A stretch of DNA of 64,000 bases. It comes from Pseudomonadota bacterium. Lineage in GTDB: Bacteria; Pseudomonadota; Gammaproteobacteria; Burkholderiales; Burkholderiaceae. The notes below the pieces were generated by a model. The model was not told the origin of the DNA and searched no databases. It saw nothing but the letters and a program-made list of their open reading frames with translations. Location of the stretch: contig JAEZQX010000168.1 in NCBI GenBank assembly GCA_023441105.1, positions 14,524-78,523 of the forward strand, given 5' to 3'. A program made the translations under genes and the position numbers. Below, piece after piece: positions 18,265 through 26,349 of this stretch; the stretch's first letter is position 1; each line of letters opens with the position of its first letter.

Positions 18265-20725
18265 CGGCCATCTCTGCTGTGTTATCCAAGGAAACGCCGG
18301 CCGGGACCGAAGCCGTGGCGGTCAACGTCCTGACCAGGTCGGCGATCGTGATCTCCGACGTCTTCGTCTTGGTCATGGCGGCAGTGACCCTTGCAGCCAG
18401 CGCTTCATCCACCTCCAGCGCCGAGAAGATCACCACCGGTGTCCCATTGGGAATCGCGCCGAGGAGATCCGCCCCGGAGCCGTCCGGCAGGCCGAGATCA
18501 AGGATCACCAGATCGAATGGCTGCTGCAGCTTGCGGCGCGCCTCGCCGGCGCTCCTGGCAGGCACGAGCGTGACCTGGTCGCCCAGCGTCGCCGACATCA
18601 CCTTCAGCATGTCCTCGTCGTCCTCGACGTGCAGGACCGCAGGCCTCCGATCCGTCTGCTGTCCGATCCGGGCGATGGCGGCGCCCAGGCGAGTCGCATC
18701 GACCGGCTTGTCGAGCCAATCGATGATCCCGACCACGGATCCGTTCAGGGTCTTGCGCGCATCGTCGGCGACCGCGGAAATGACGATGACCGGAAGATCG
18801 GCATCGGCCTGCATCGAGCGCAGCTCACGGAACAAGGCGATGCCGGACTCGCCGCCGGGCCCTAGGTCGAGCGTTGCCGCCAGGTAGTGGTTACTCGCCA
18901 GCAGCGCGCGTGCCGTTTCGAGGTCGGGCGCAACGTCGCCGGCAATTCCTTGCCGGCCAAGCATCTCCCGGATGAGGCCGGCGATGTCCGGCTCACTCTC
19001 GCAGATCAGGACGCGTCGACTCGGCTCGACGGCATCCTGCAGCGGTGCCATGTCGGGAACCGGCGCGGGCTCCGCTTGCACGCCTGGCAAGTCGACGTGG
19101 AAGATGGATCCCACGCCCGCCGTCGTCTCGAAGGATACCGACCCGTTCAGCCGCTCGACGATGGCCTTGACGATGCTGAGCCCCAGCCCGGTCCCGCCCT
19201 TCTCCCGGGTATCGGACGAGTCGGCCTGCTCGAAGGTGCCGAAGATTCGGGCGTGGAACTCCTCCGGGATTCCCGGTCCCTCGTCCTTGACGGAGATGCG
19301 GGCCACGCCGTCCCGGCGGCGGACCAGGACTTCGACCCGACCCTTCGCCGGCGAGTACTTGATGGCATTGGAGAGCATGTTGAGCATGACCTGGTGCAGC
19401 CGATCGGGATCGACCTGCGCCGCCACGTCCGGGGTTTCCTCGACCAGCGCCACCTCGACGCCGCGGTCGGCGAGATAGCCGCCGCTGGCGTCGATCGACT
19501 GCTGGACAAGCGGAGCCAGCGCCATCGGCCGGATGTCGAACGGCATGCGGCCTGATTCGATCTTCTCGATGTCCAGGATGTCGTTGATCAGGCGCACCAG
19601 GCGCTCGCTGTTGCTGTGAGCGATCCTGATCAGGCCAGCCGCTTTCTCGGGAAGCGCGCCGCCGACGCCGGCCGCCACCAGCCCGAGCGAACCGCGTATC
19701 GACGTCAACGGCGTCCGCAGCTCGTGACTGACGATCGAGATGAAGTCGTTCTTCAGGTGCTCGCTGCGCTTCTGCTCGGTGATATCGAACAGCGAGCCGT
19801 CCCAGACCAGCTGGCCGGCTACGTCCTCGCGAGGCTCCGCCGCCGCGCGCACCCAGAGGATGCTGCCATTGGGGCGGGTGAGCTCGAGCTCGAGGGACCA
19901 GGCGCGGCCGTCTGCCGCCGAGCGCGCCAGCCTGGACTCCACCTCCTTCACCGCCGGACGCGACAGCATTCGAAGCAGCGCTTCGGGTCTTTTCATCAGC
20001 ACGTCGGCGGCCACGCCGAGCATGCGCTCCGCGCCGCCGGAGATATAGCGGAAGACGATCCGGCGTTCGGGCGAGAGGCAGATCTGGAACAGCACGGCCG
20101 GCACGTTGTTGGTGATGGACTGCAGCCGTGCGCGGCTGTCGGAATAGGCCTTGAGCGCCCAGCGCCGCTCGCCGTCGGCAACGATCAGGAAGCCCAGCAG
20201 CAGCACGCCGATGAAGTTGGTCGGGATGATCAGTGCCAGCGCTTCGAGGTACTTGGCCCAGGGTGTCTGGGCCCAGTACAGACCAACGACCGGCATCACC
20301 GCCGCGATGGTGGCCAGGGCTACGACGTGCCGTGGCGCGAAACGGGTCACCGAGGAGTACCGCAGCCACGCCCACAGGGCGGACGAACCGACCGCGACGA
20401 GGACCAGGCCGACGATGCCAGCAATGGTTCCGGAGCCGCCCATCCAGACCCGCATCGTCGTCAACATCGCCGCCGTGATGACGGCGCTGACGGGACCGCC
20501 GACTGCCCCGGAGAACGCCATGATCACGCTGCGCGCGTCGAGCAGGAGCCCCGGCGAGAGTTCGACGGGAGTGGCCATCGCGATCATCCCGGTGGTGCCG
20601 AACACCACCCCGCACAGGATGCCCTTGAGCCAGAAGCGGCGGTTGAAGCGGTCGCCGAGAAACGCCAGGAACAGCACCGCGAAAATCACCACCGCGGCGC
20701 TCTGGATCATGCTGACGATTGCCAT
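18233..20725 (-). CDS. Hybrid sensor histidine kinase (5TM LytS-type sensor, PAS, HisKA, HATPase, REC-REC)
   Basis: 830 residues. Residues 1-185 hold about six hydrophobic helices with the LytS/YhcK 5TMR_LYT pattern (GVVFGTTGM, DARSVIMAFSGAVGGP and a later GGSGTIAGI). A PAS-like domain covers about 200-318, then HisKA with His334 (VSHELRTPLT), and HATPase with its N box (NMLSNAIKYS), DEGPGIP and GGTGLGLSIV. Two receivers follow (about 580-700 and 708-820), with acceptor aspartates in TLDLGPGGESG and ILDLGLPDGSG. It would phosphorylate its own receivers, then pass phosphate via the HPt protein to the stand-alone receivers. First gene of the operon. Confidence 0.93.
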   Translation of the reverse strand: MAIVSMIQSAAVVIFAVLFLAFLGDRFNRRFWLKGILCGVVFGTTGMIAMATPVELSPGLLLDARSVIMAFSGAVGGPVSAVITAAMLTTMRVWMGGSGTIAGIVGLVLVAVGSSALWAWLRYSSVTRFAPRHVVALATIAAVMPVVGLYWAQTPWAKYLEALALIIPTNFIGVLLLGFLIVADGERRWALKAYSDSRARLQSITNNVPAVLFQICLSPERRIVFRYISGGAERMLGVAADVLMKRPEALLRMLSRPAVKEVESRLARSAADGRAWSLELELTRPNGSILWVRAAAEPREDVAGQLVWDGSLFDITEQKRSEHLKNDFISIVSHELRTPLTSIRGSLGLVAAGVGGALPEKAAGLIRIAHSNSERLVRLINDILDIEKIESGRMPFDIRPMALAPLVQQSIDASGGYLADRGVEVALVEETPDVAAQVDPDRLHQVMLNMLSNAIKYSPAKGRVEVLVRRRDGVARISVKDEGPGIPEEFHARIFGTFEQADSSDTREKGGTGLGLSIVKAIVERLNGSVSFETTAGVGSIFHVDLPGVQAEPAPVPDMAPLQDAVEPSRRVLICESEPDIAGLIREMLGRQGIAGDVAPDLETARALLASNHYLAATLDLGPGGESGIALFRELRSMQADADLPVIVISAVADDARKTLNGSVVGIIDWLDKPVDATRLGAAIARIGQQTDRRPAVLHVEDDEDMLKVMSATLGDQVTLVPARSAGEARRKLQQPFDLVILDLGLPDGSGADLLGAIPNGTPVVIFSALEVDEALAARVTAAMTKTKTSEITIADLVRTLTATASVPAGVSLDNTAEMADAQDPHSLRR

Positions 20726-20821
20726 TAGTCCGGATCGATCATCTCAGGTCTTCCACGCCTCCAGGGGACGGCCATACGCTTTCGATGCGTCGGCGATCCT
20801 GATCCAGCCATCGCACGCCCG

Positions 20822-21313
20822 CTAGCCGCCTTTATTCTCCTTCATCCGCCGCTCCATCTCTTCCGGCGACACATCCTCGATATGGGTTGCGATCGACCAC
20901 CCGTGCCCATACGGATCCCTCAAGGTCGCCATCCGGTCCCCGTAGAACTGATCCGCCGGCGGCCGCTGCACCGTCGCACCTGCCGCCTCCGCATGCTTCA
21001 CGAAGGCATCGACGTCAGGCACGTAGACCAGCAGGTTCACCGCACTGCCGCCCAGCGTCTGCGGGCTGCGAAAGCCCATCTCCGGAAATTCGTCGGCCAG
21101 CATGATCACTGCATCGCCAATGCGGAACTCGGCATGCCCGATGCGCCCGTCGGGCTGGGCCATGCGCATCGTCTCCTTGGCGCCGAAGGCGCGCTGGTAG
21201 AACTCCAGCGCGCCCTTGCCGTCGTGGACGCAGAGGTAGGGCGTGGCGCCGCGGTAATCCGCGGGTATGGGGTCGGGACGATTCGATGAAGGCGCGGCTT
21301 GCTCGGGCATCAT
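20822..21313 (-). CDS. VOC-family protein (PhnB/glyoxalase-like)
   Basis: 163 residues from the ATG at 21313 (a second ATG at 21310 is better spaced from the AGGAG upstream). The beta-alpha-beta-beta-beta fold of the vicinal oxygen chelate superfamily is recognisable, with PYLCVHDGKGALEFYQRAFG at the start and the RDPYGHGW motif near the C-terminus. PhnB-type members have no settled function; related proteins are metal-dependent lyases or resistance proteins. It precedes nothing in its operon and follows a DJ-1/PfpI gene by 68 bases. Confidence 0.87.
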   Translation of the reverse strand: MMPEQAAPSSNRPDPIPADYRGATPYLCVHDGKGALEFYQRAFGAKETMRMAQPDGRIGHAEFRIGDAVIMLADEFPEMGFRSPQTLGGSAVNLLVYVPDVDAFVKHAEAAGATVQRPPADQFYGDRMATLRDPYGHGWSIATHIEDVSPEEMERRMKENKGG

Positions 21314-21381
21314 GTGCTCCTCATGAGGAAGGTGGTTGATGATGCGGACGAGGCGCGCCGGCCTCCACTGCCCGGTCCCGC

Positions 21382-21936
21382 TCAAGCCCGCTCGTGAACT
21401 CCTTCGGACACCTCTTCGACGATCTTGCCGACGAACGCTTCCAGGTCATCCGGCTTGCGGCTGGTGATGATGCCGCGATCGGTCACCACTTCCTTGTCGA
21501 CCCAGGTGGCGCCGGCGTTCTCGACGTCGGTCCTGATCGAATGATACGAGGTCATGGTGCGACCTGAGGCAAGCTTCGCCTCGACCAGCATCCAGGGGCC
21601 GTGGCAGATCGCCGCCACCACCTTGCCGGCCGCTTCGAAGTCTTTCACCAGCTGCACCGCCTTCGGGTTGGTGCGCAGGACGTCCGGGTTGATCTGCCCG
21701 CCGGGCAGCACCAGCGCGTCGTAGTCCTTGGCGGACACGTCGCTGATGGCGCGGTCGGCCGGCACCGTCTCGCCCCAGTCCTTCTTGTCCCACCCCTTGA
21801 TCGGCTTCTTGTCGGGCGTGGCCACGTGGACCGTCGCGCCTTCCTGCTTCAGCTTATTCAAAGGCACCAGCAACTCCGATTGCTCGAAGCCATCGGTGGC
21901 CATGATGAGGATCTTGCGCTGCTTGATATCGGGCAT
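21382..21936 (-). CDS. DJ-1/PfpI-family protein
   Basis: 184 residues, single domain. The nucleophile elbow is AICHGPW with Cys111 and His112, and a conserved glutamate is in GFEQSE near residue 18, the trio expected of PfpI/YhbO-type glyoxalase or deglycase-like proteins. The ATG at 21936 has CAGGAGC upstream and fits the family's usual start; the longer open frame has no support. It probably acts in protection against reactive carbonyls or stress. Downstream of the MarR gene on the same strand with a 110-base gap. Confidence 0.9.
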   Translation of the reverse strand: MPDIKQRKILIMATDGFEQSELLVPLNKLKQEGATVHVATPDKKPIKGWDKKDWGETVPADRAISDVSAKDYDALVLPGGQINPDVLRTNPKAVQLVKDFEAAGKVVAAICHGPWMLVEAKLASGRTMTSYHSIRTDVENAGATWVDKEVVTDRGIITSRKPDDLEAFVGKIVEEVSEGVHERA

Positions 21937-22046
21937 GTATTGCTCCTGTGGGTTGAGAGATCCTTCAGGGTGGCAATGCCCATGCCTTTGGAGCAAAGAG
22001 GCCTCTGGAGCCCGTGTGATCGGGCCCTTGCTGGATCGGAAGTCCC

Positions 22047-22661
22047 TCAGACGCTTCGATCGGCGCTTCGATCCAACGCGGCTTCGAGCTTCCGGAGGGC
22101 CTGGTGCAGCACGATACGCTCCTGCGTGCTCAGCCTCGCCAACAGGGCAGCCTGCCGGCGCTGCGCTTGCGGCAGGATCCGCCGAAAGAGCGCCCGGCCC
22201 TTCGCCGATATGCTGCACACCAGGCGTTTGCCGTGTTCCGGATCGGGCGACGTGGTGGCGAGGCCCCGCGCCACCAGCGACCGGATGGAGCGGCTCACCA
22301 GCGCCTTGTCGAGCGACGACAGGCTGACCAGCTGACCGAATGGCGCAGGTGAATAGCGGGCCAGTGCCGCCAGCTGCTGCCATTCGCTGATCCCGAGGTT
22401 GAACTTCTCCAGGTAGGTGGCAGTGACGCTTCGCTGGCCCGCACTGGCCAGGCGCGTCAGCTTGAAGGTGAGAAAGTCCTCCAGGCCCAGGCGCTCGCCA
22501 TCCGGCCCCGGATCGATCCAGGGGCAGGGGTCGTCCGTCGCGGCAGCCTGCGTTGGCTGTCCTGCTTGTTGTCCCTGCGCCGCCTGGCGCTTCGACGGAC
22601 GGTTCATCGATGCGACCAACGCGTCGTCACCGATCCGGCGTCGCAAGCCATGATCCGCCAC
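22047..22661 (-). CDS. MarR-family transcriptional regulator
   Basis: 204 residues from GTG 22661, seven bases after the dioxygenase stop; an ATG at 22607 (186 residues, removing a Gln/Ala-rich tail) is an alternative and neither has a good ribosome site. The winged helix spans about 75-165, with SSLDKALVSRSIRSLVARGL as recognition region and HGKRLVCSIS as wing. MarR proteins are ligand-responsive dimeric repressors that bind 16-20 bp palindromes. Such a palindrome lies in the divergent region at 23879-23896, so it likely controls the dioxygenase (with itself) and the Bug gene. Confidence 0.9.
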   Translation of the reverse strand: MADHGLRRRIGDDALVASMNRPSKRQAAQGQQAGQPTQAAATDDPCPWIDPGPDGERLGLEDFLTFKLTRLASAGQRSVTATYLEKFNLGISEWQQLAALARYSPAPFGQLVSLSSLDKALVSRSIRSLVARGLATTSPDPEHGKRLVCSISAKGRALFRRILPQAQRRQAALLARLSTQERIVLHQALRKLEAALDRSADRSV

Positions 22662-22667
22662 GGCAAC

Positions 22668-23801
22668 TCAGCGGGTCGACGAGATGCCCAGGCGCGCGAC
22701 GCCGCCGCTCTCGCGGCCGCGGTAGAGCGAATCGAGGTCGGAATACGCCGCGATGCGCCCTTCCTGTTGCGGAATGCCGCAGGCGCCGCCGTTGAAGAAG
22801 TTGAGCGTCGGCGGCACCGATCGGAAGCCGGGCCGCCCCTCGATCCAGAGCCTGACCATGTGGCGCTTGCGTTCCGCCTCCGGGTGATCGAGGAACTGGG
22901 TACGGGCGTGCAGTACCACCAGGTTGTTCACCAGCAGCAGGTCGCCGGGCTGCATCCGGAAGCTGAGCCTGAGCTCGGGCGAGGCCGCCAGTCGATCGAA
23001 CAGGTCGAGCGCTTCGACCTGCGCATCCGACAACGGCAGGTCGGCCGTCTTGTGTCCGGCAGCGATCGGCGCCCGCACATAGCGGCAGGACAGGCGCCCG
23101 TCCTGCGTCGCGAACAGCGGCACCGGCTGTGCCGTCACCGCTCCGTCCTCGGGGCGGCCTTCGCCGAAGCGATGCCAGTGGAAGCCCTGGTAGAGAAGCG
23201 CCAGCAGGTCCGGCCGCTCCTTCAGCATGGCGTTGTGAATGGCCACCGCGCTGGTGATGACACTCTCGCCGCCCGACTTCGCCGCGCGCAGGCAGCCGAG
23301 GCCGATGATGTCGGACGCCGGATCGTTGTGCAGCCGCAGCTCCTGGCTGGTGCGGTACTGCCGCGGCGACTGGCCTTCGGCAGTCAAGTCCGTGACGTCC
23401 ACGATTCGCTGGCCTTGCGCATTCTGGCAGACATGCCGGCCTAGCCAGCAGCCGATGGCCCACGCGGCGAGCCGGCTGCGCTGCGTCGACCAGCGATCGA
23501 ACGGCAGGCCGCGCAGCAGCACGAAGCCCTTGCCGTCCTCGAGTTCCTGGCGGATGCCGTCAAGGATCGGGCCGAGGGTCGGCAGATGGAAGTGGGCTTC
23601 GTCGGTAGCTTCGAGCGGCACGCCTGCGTCCTCCACCCGTTCCAGAGCGGTCTCGAGCTCGTCCAGCTGTGGCGGATCCAGCGCCAGCGACAAGTTGCCG
23701 ATGTCACCCAGGTCCGATCCGCGCCAGCCGGCGGGGTCCTGGATCTCGGACAGCTCATCGGGCATCGGCGAGGCGGAGGTGGTCGCGGCGGGTACTGTCA
23801 T
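22668..23801 (-). CDS. TauD/TfdA-family dioxygenase
   Basis: 377 residues from the ATG at 23801 (GGAGA nine bases upstream; the longer open frame is unsupported). Iron ligands are His158 and Asp160 (LRLHNDPASD) and His298 (VVLHARTQF); Arg317 in HMVRLW is the likely 2-oxoglutarate anchor. The H.N.D form and the DHPE.ERKRH segment are shared with the dioxygenase at 50220-51269, so these two form one subgroup distinct from those at 4154 and 6262. In one transcript with the MarR gene. Substrate unknown. Confidence 0.88.
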   Translation of the reverse strand: MTVPAATTSASPMPDELSEIQDPAGWRGSDLGDIGNLSLALDPPQLDELETALERVEDAGVPLEATDEAHFHLPTLGPILDGIRQELEDGKGFVLLRGLPFDRWSTQRSRLAAWAIGCWLGRHVCQNAQGQRIVDVTDLTAEGQSPRQYRTSQELRLHNDPASDIIGLGCLRAAKSGGESVITSAVAIHNAMLKERPDLLALLYQGFHWHRFGEGRPEDGAVTAQPVPLFATQDGRLSCRYVRAPIAAGHKTADLPLSDAQVEALDLFDRLAASPELRLSFRMQPGDLLLVNNLVVLHARTQFLDHPEAERKRHMVRLWIEGRPGFRSVPPTLNFFNGGACGIPQQEGRIAAYSDLDSLYRGRESGGVARLGISSTR

Positions 23802-23878
23802 GGAAATCTCCGGCTTGCGGGCTGCGGCGTGGGTAGGAGCGATGGCCTCATTCGCCTGCCTCGTCACGCGGACGCAGT

Positions 23879-23910
23879 TTGTTGACACGTCAACAAGCGA
23901 CGAGAATACT
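23879..23910 (+). promoter_or_regulatory. Sigma70-like promoter overlapped by an 8-2-8 palindrome (candidate MarR operator)
   Basis: Between the divergent dioxygenase (start 23801) and Bug receptor (start 23963). TTGTTGAC at 23879-23886 and GTCAACAA at 23889-23896 are perfect inverted arms with a 2-base spacer. A consensus -35 box TTGACA (23882-23887) lies inside the palindrome, followed 17 bases on by AATACT (23905-23910). A protein bound here would cover the -35 box. The size and symmetry fit MarR-family operators, and a MarR gene is encoded in the adjacent minus-strand operon. Confidence 0.72.
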
Positions 23911-23962
23911 CGCATTCGCGGCGACCTGCACCGGTCGCTGCACCATCGACAGGGGAGACCAG

Positions 23963-24979
23963 ATGCAGCCAGTCCGTCGCCAAACCATCCGCCTGCTTGC
24001 CGCGGGTATCGCCGCGCCGTGGGTTGCCACCGCAAGCGGCGCTACCGGTGCGACCGGTGCAACTGGCTCGGGCGAGGCCTGGACCCCGCAGCCGATGCGC
24101 ATCATCACCTGGGCCGGCGCCGGCAGCGCCTTCGACGTCCTGGCGCGCATGCTGTCCGAGAACCTGGCCAAGCGCTGGGGAACAACCGTGACCGTCGAGA
24201 ACCGCACCGGTGCCGGCGGCATCGTCGGTACCGACGCGGCGGCGCGTGCCCGGCCCGACGGCAGCACGATCCTGATCACCACCAACTCGGCGCACATCCT
24301 CAACCAGCTGCTGAAGGCCAAGCTGCCGTTCGACACGGCGCGTGATTTCCAGGCGGTCAGCAAGCTTGCCGACGGCCAGACGGTGCTGGCAGTCCCGGCC
24401 GATGCCCCGTACAAGACATTGAAGGAGTTCCTCGATTCGGCGCGCGAGGGCTCCGACGGCAGGACCTACAGCTCTTTTGCGAACGGCTCCGCGTCGCACC
24501 TGCTGGGCGACTACCTGCAGCGGCTGAGCAAGAGCAAGCTGATCCACGTGCCGTACCCGGGCGGCGAGATGGCGGCGCTCACCGATCTGGTCGGCGGGCG
24601 GCTGGATGCGTCCTTCATGTCCGAAGGTACCTTCGTCAACCAGTCGAAGGCCGGCAAGGTGAAGGGTCTCGCCATCACCGGTCCGCATCGCACCAAGGCA
24701 TCGCCGGATGTGCCCACCTATGCGGAGCAGGGCTACGGCGAGATCGACCTGACGGGCTGGATCGGTGCCTTCGTGCCGACCGGCACGCCGCCGGCTGCCA
24801 TCGCCGCGCTCTCCACGGCGCTGCAGGACTTCGTGAAGGATCCGGAAGCCAACGCCCGCATGGACTTCCTCGGCTTTCAGCCGGTGGGCAATTCGGCGCA
24901 GGCGTTCTCGGCCGATGTCGAGAAGGAGCGCGTGCGCTGGGCGGAGCTGGTGAAGGCGTCGGGGTTCCAGCCGCAGTAG
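23963..24979 (+). CDS. Bug/TctC-family periplasmic receptor
   Basis: 338 residues from the ATG at 23963 (AGGGGAGA upstream). The signal region VRRQTIRLLAAGIAAPW resembles a twin-arginine or Sec signal; it is followed by a low-complexity GATGATGATG stretch before the mature domain. Bug motifs: PMRIITWAGAGSAFDVL, VTVENRTGAGGIVG and PDGSTIL. It is divergent from the dioxygenase-MarR operon across a palindromic operator, so uptake or sensing of the substrate and its oxidation are probably co-regulated. Confidence 0.92.
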   Translation: MQPVRRQTIRLLAAGIAAPWVATASGATGATGATGSGEAWTPQPMRIITWAGAGSAFDVLARMLSENLAKRWGTTVTVENRTGAGGIVGTDAAARARPDGSTILITTNSAHILNQLLKAKLPFDTARDFQAVSKLADGQTVLAVPADAPYKTLKEFLDSAREGSDGRTYSSFANGSASHLLGDYLQRLSKSKLIHVPYPGGEMAALTDLVGGRLDASFMSEGTFVNQSKAGKVKGLAITGPHRTKASPDVPTYAEQGYGEIDLTGWIGAFVPTGTPPAAIAALSTALQDFVKDPEANARMDFLGFQPVGNSAQAFSADVEKERVRWAELVKASGFQPQ

Positions 24980-24991
24980 TCGTTACTTGCG

Positions 24992-25012
24992 AGCAGGCTG
25001 ACATCGCCTGCT
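24992..25012 (+). terminator. Stem-loop after the Bug receptor gene (weak terminator candidate)
   Basis: Twelve bases after the Bug stop codon, AGCAGGC and GCCTGCT form a 7-bp perfect stem with a 7-base loop. A second small stem (AGCGC/GCGCT) follows at about 25020. There is no run of T residues, so it is not a textbook intrinsic terminator. It is placed where transcription of the receptor gene should stop. Confidence 0.35.
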
Positions 25013-25149
25013 TCCGGCAGCGCGCTTTGCGCTGGCGCCTTCCCTCGGATGGCCGGCCGTCCTAGGCTTTGCGGTGGCGTGGGCCCGTATAGGGGACTGC
25101 AGATCCAGGTAGTCTGAGCAGACGCCCCAGAGTCGAGGCGGCATGATTA

Positions 25150-25178
25150 TTGACGTATTACGCCCTGCGTAATACGAT
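25150..25178 (+). promoter_or_regulatory. higBA promoter with embedded perfect inverted repeat (operator)
   Basis: A -35 box TTGACG (25150-25155) and -10 box TACGAT (25173-25178) are 17 bases apart. Between and overlapping them, CGTATTACG (25154-25162) and CGTAATACG (25168-25176) form a perfect 9-5-9 inverted repeat. This is the expected place for autorepression by the HigA antitoxin. The higB ATG begins only four bases after the -10 box, so the mRNA is probably leaderless or nearly so. Confidence 0.75.
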
Positions 25179-25182
25179 CGCC

Positions 25183-25461
25183 ATGATCCAATCCTTCAGT
25201 TGCAAGCATACGCAGGCGCTGTTCGAAGGAGGCGATCCGCCGCGATTCCGCTCATGCAAGGCCGTTGCGGTGCGCAAGTTGACTCAGCTCGATGCCGCCC
25301 TGACATTAGAGTTCTTGCGTTCACCGCCTGGGAACCACCTCGAAGCCTTGCGAGGCGATAGAAGCGGTCAGCACAGCATTCGGATCAACGATCGTTTGCG
25401 CATCTGCTTCGTATGGACCGACGTTGGGCCGGCCCTTGTCGAGATTGTTGACTACCACTGA
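25183..25461 (+). CDS. higB: HigB-type toxin (RelE/ParE superfamily mRNA interferase)
   Basis: 92 residues. The N-terminal MIQSF.CKHTQALFEG and the C-terminal IRINDRLRICFVW segment match HigB/plasmid-maintenance toxins, which cleave mRNA on the ribosome. The ATG at 25183 is chosen because an in-frame upstream start would lie inside the promoter. The antitoxin gene follows after 10 bases, giving the toxin-first order typical of higBA. The codon use and base composition look less GC-rich than the neighbours, a sign of horizontal acquisition. Confidence 0.93.
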   Translation: MIQSFSCKHTQALFEGGDPPRFRSCKAVAVRKLTQLDAALTLEFLRSPPGNHLEALRGDRSGQHSIRINDRLRICFVWTDVGPALVEIVDYH

Positions 25462-25471
25462 GAAACATTAG

Positions 25472-25774
25472 ATGAGTCGACCTGTCAACCGGATGCGGCC
25501 GGTTCATCCGGGCGAGATCCTGCGTGAGGACTTTCTCGTCCCACTGGGCCTGAGCGTAAATGCGCTGGCGATGGAGCTCGGCGTTCCCGCCACGCGTATC
25601 CATGAGATCGTCAAGGAAAGACGCTCCATCACCGCGGATACGGCCGAACGGCTCGCCCGCTACTTCGGCGGTGATGCTGCGTCCTGGCTTGCCCTGCAGG
25701 CGACCTATGACCTGAAGACCCTCCCGACTCGTGAGGAGATCAGGAAGCGGGTGGAGCCCCGACGAGCTGCTTGA
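25472..25774 (+). CDS. higA: HigA-type antitoxin (XRE-family HTH)
   Basis: 100 residues with the HigA signature HPGEILREDFL at residues 11-21, an XRE helix-turn-helix (SVNALAMELGVPATRIHEIV, about 27-46) and the RSITADTAERLARYFG segment. It binds and neutralises the HigB toxin and represses the operon through the inverted repeat at 25154-25176. It sits 10 bases after higB; an AGAAA stretch is the only ribosome-site candidate. Confidence 0.95.
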   Translation: MSRPVNRMRPVHPGEILREDFLVPLGLSVNALAMELGVPATRIHEIVKERRSITADTAERLARYFGGDAASWLALQATYDLKTLPTREEIRKRVEPRRAA

Positions 25775-25911
25775 GACTTATGCCCGGCCCCCCGGGGCCT
25801 ACGCTTTCCGTGCTGCCCGCAATGCCCGCGTCATTACCAACCAGGTAATCGACCTTCCGCCAGCGCTCCGCGACACTGGTGCTTCCTCTTCACACGTACC
25901 AGGAGCATCAA

Positions 25912-26349
25912 ATGCCACTCATCCTCCCCTCGCGGCTGCTCAGGCTCGCGCTTGTCGTCGACGCCGCTGCGACCGGCGCCCTGGCCGTGCTGCAACTCGC
26001 CTTGCCGGATGCCCTGAGCCGCCTGCTGACGCTGCCGCGCGGCCTGCTGCTGGAGACCGGCGCCTTCCTGGTCGCCTATGTGCTGCTGCTGGTGGTGATG
26101 GCACGTAGCCAGCGTCTCTGGTCCTGGCTTGTCAGGACCGTCGTGATCGGCAATGTCATCTGGGCGGTCGGCTGCGTGGCTCTGCTCGCCGCCGGCGCCG
26201 TCGAACCGGGTGCCTTGGGCATCGCGTACGTGGCAATGCAGGCGCTGGCGGTACTGGTATTCGCCGGCGCCCAGTATCTCGGCCTGCGGCAGTCGGCGCC
26301 GGAAGTCGCGACGCGCTCCTTCGCTCAGGGAACCAGCGCCCCCAGGTAG
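25912..26349 (+). CDS. Small four-helix membrane protein of unknown function
   Basis: 145 residues; four hydrophobic segments (about 8-32, 43-66, 80-102 and 105-128). Not recognised as a named family with certainty; it resembles small integral membrane proteins often annotated as hypothetical. The ATG at 25912 has AGGAGC seven bases upstream and is preferred to the longer frame. It overlaps the convergent end of the ABC ATPase gene by 25 bases. It is not obviously linked to the toxin-antitoxin pair before it. Confidence 0.7.
   Translation: MPLILPSRLLRLALVVDAAATGALAVLQLALPDALSRLLTLPRGLLLETGAFLVAYVLLLVVMARSQRLWSWLVRTVVIGNVIWAVGCVALLAAGAVEPGALGIAYVAMQALAVLVFAGAQYLGLRQSAPEVATRSFAQGTSAPR

Noticed and set aside
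21997..22025. AGAGGCCTCT palindrome and GCCCG/CGGGC hairpin upstream of the DJ-1/PfpI gene
   Set aside because: Short, weak and without T tract; too little to call a terminator or operator in GC-rich DNA.
25731..26108. 125-codon frame after higA
   Set aside because: Begins inside higA and overlaps the small membrane-protein gene; no ribosome site or family motif.
25183..26349. Toxin-antitoxin pair plus membrane protein as a possible defence island
   Set aside because: No restriction, BREX, CBASS or other defence gene is adjacent; the pair looks like a single acquired module.
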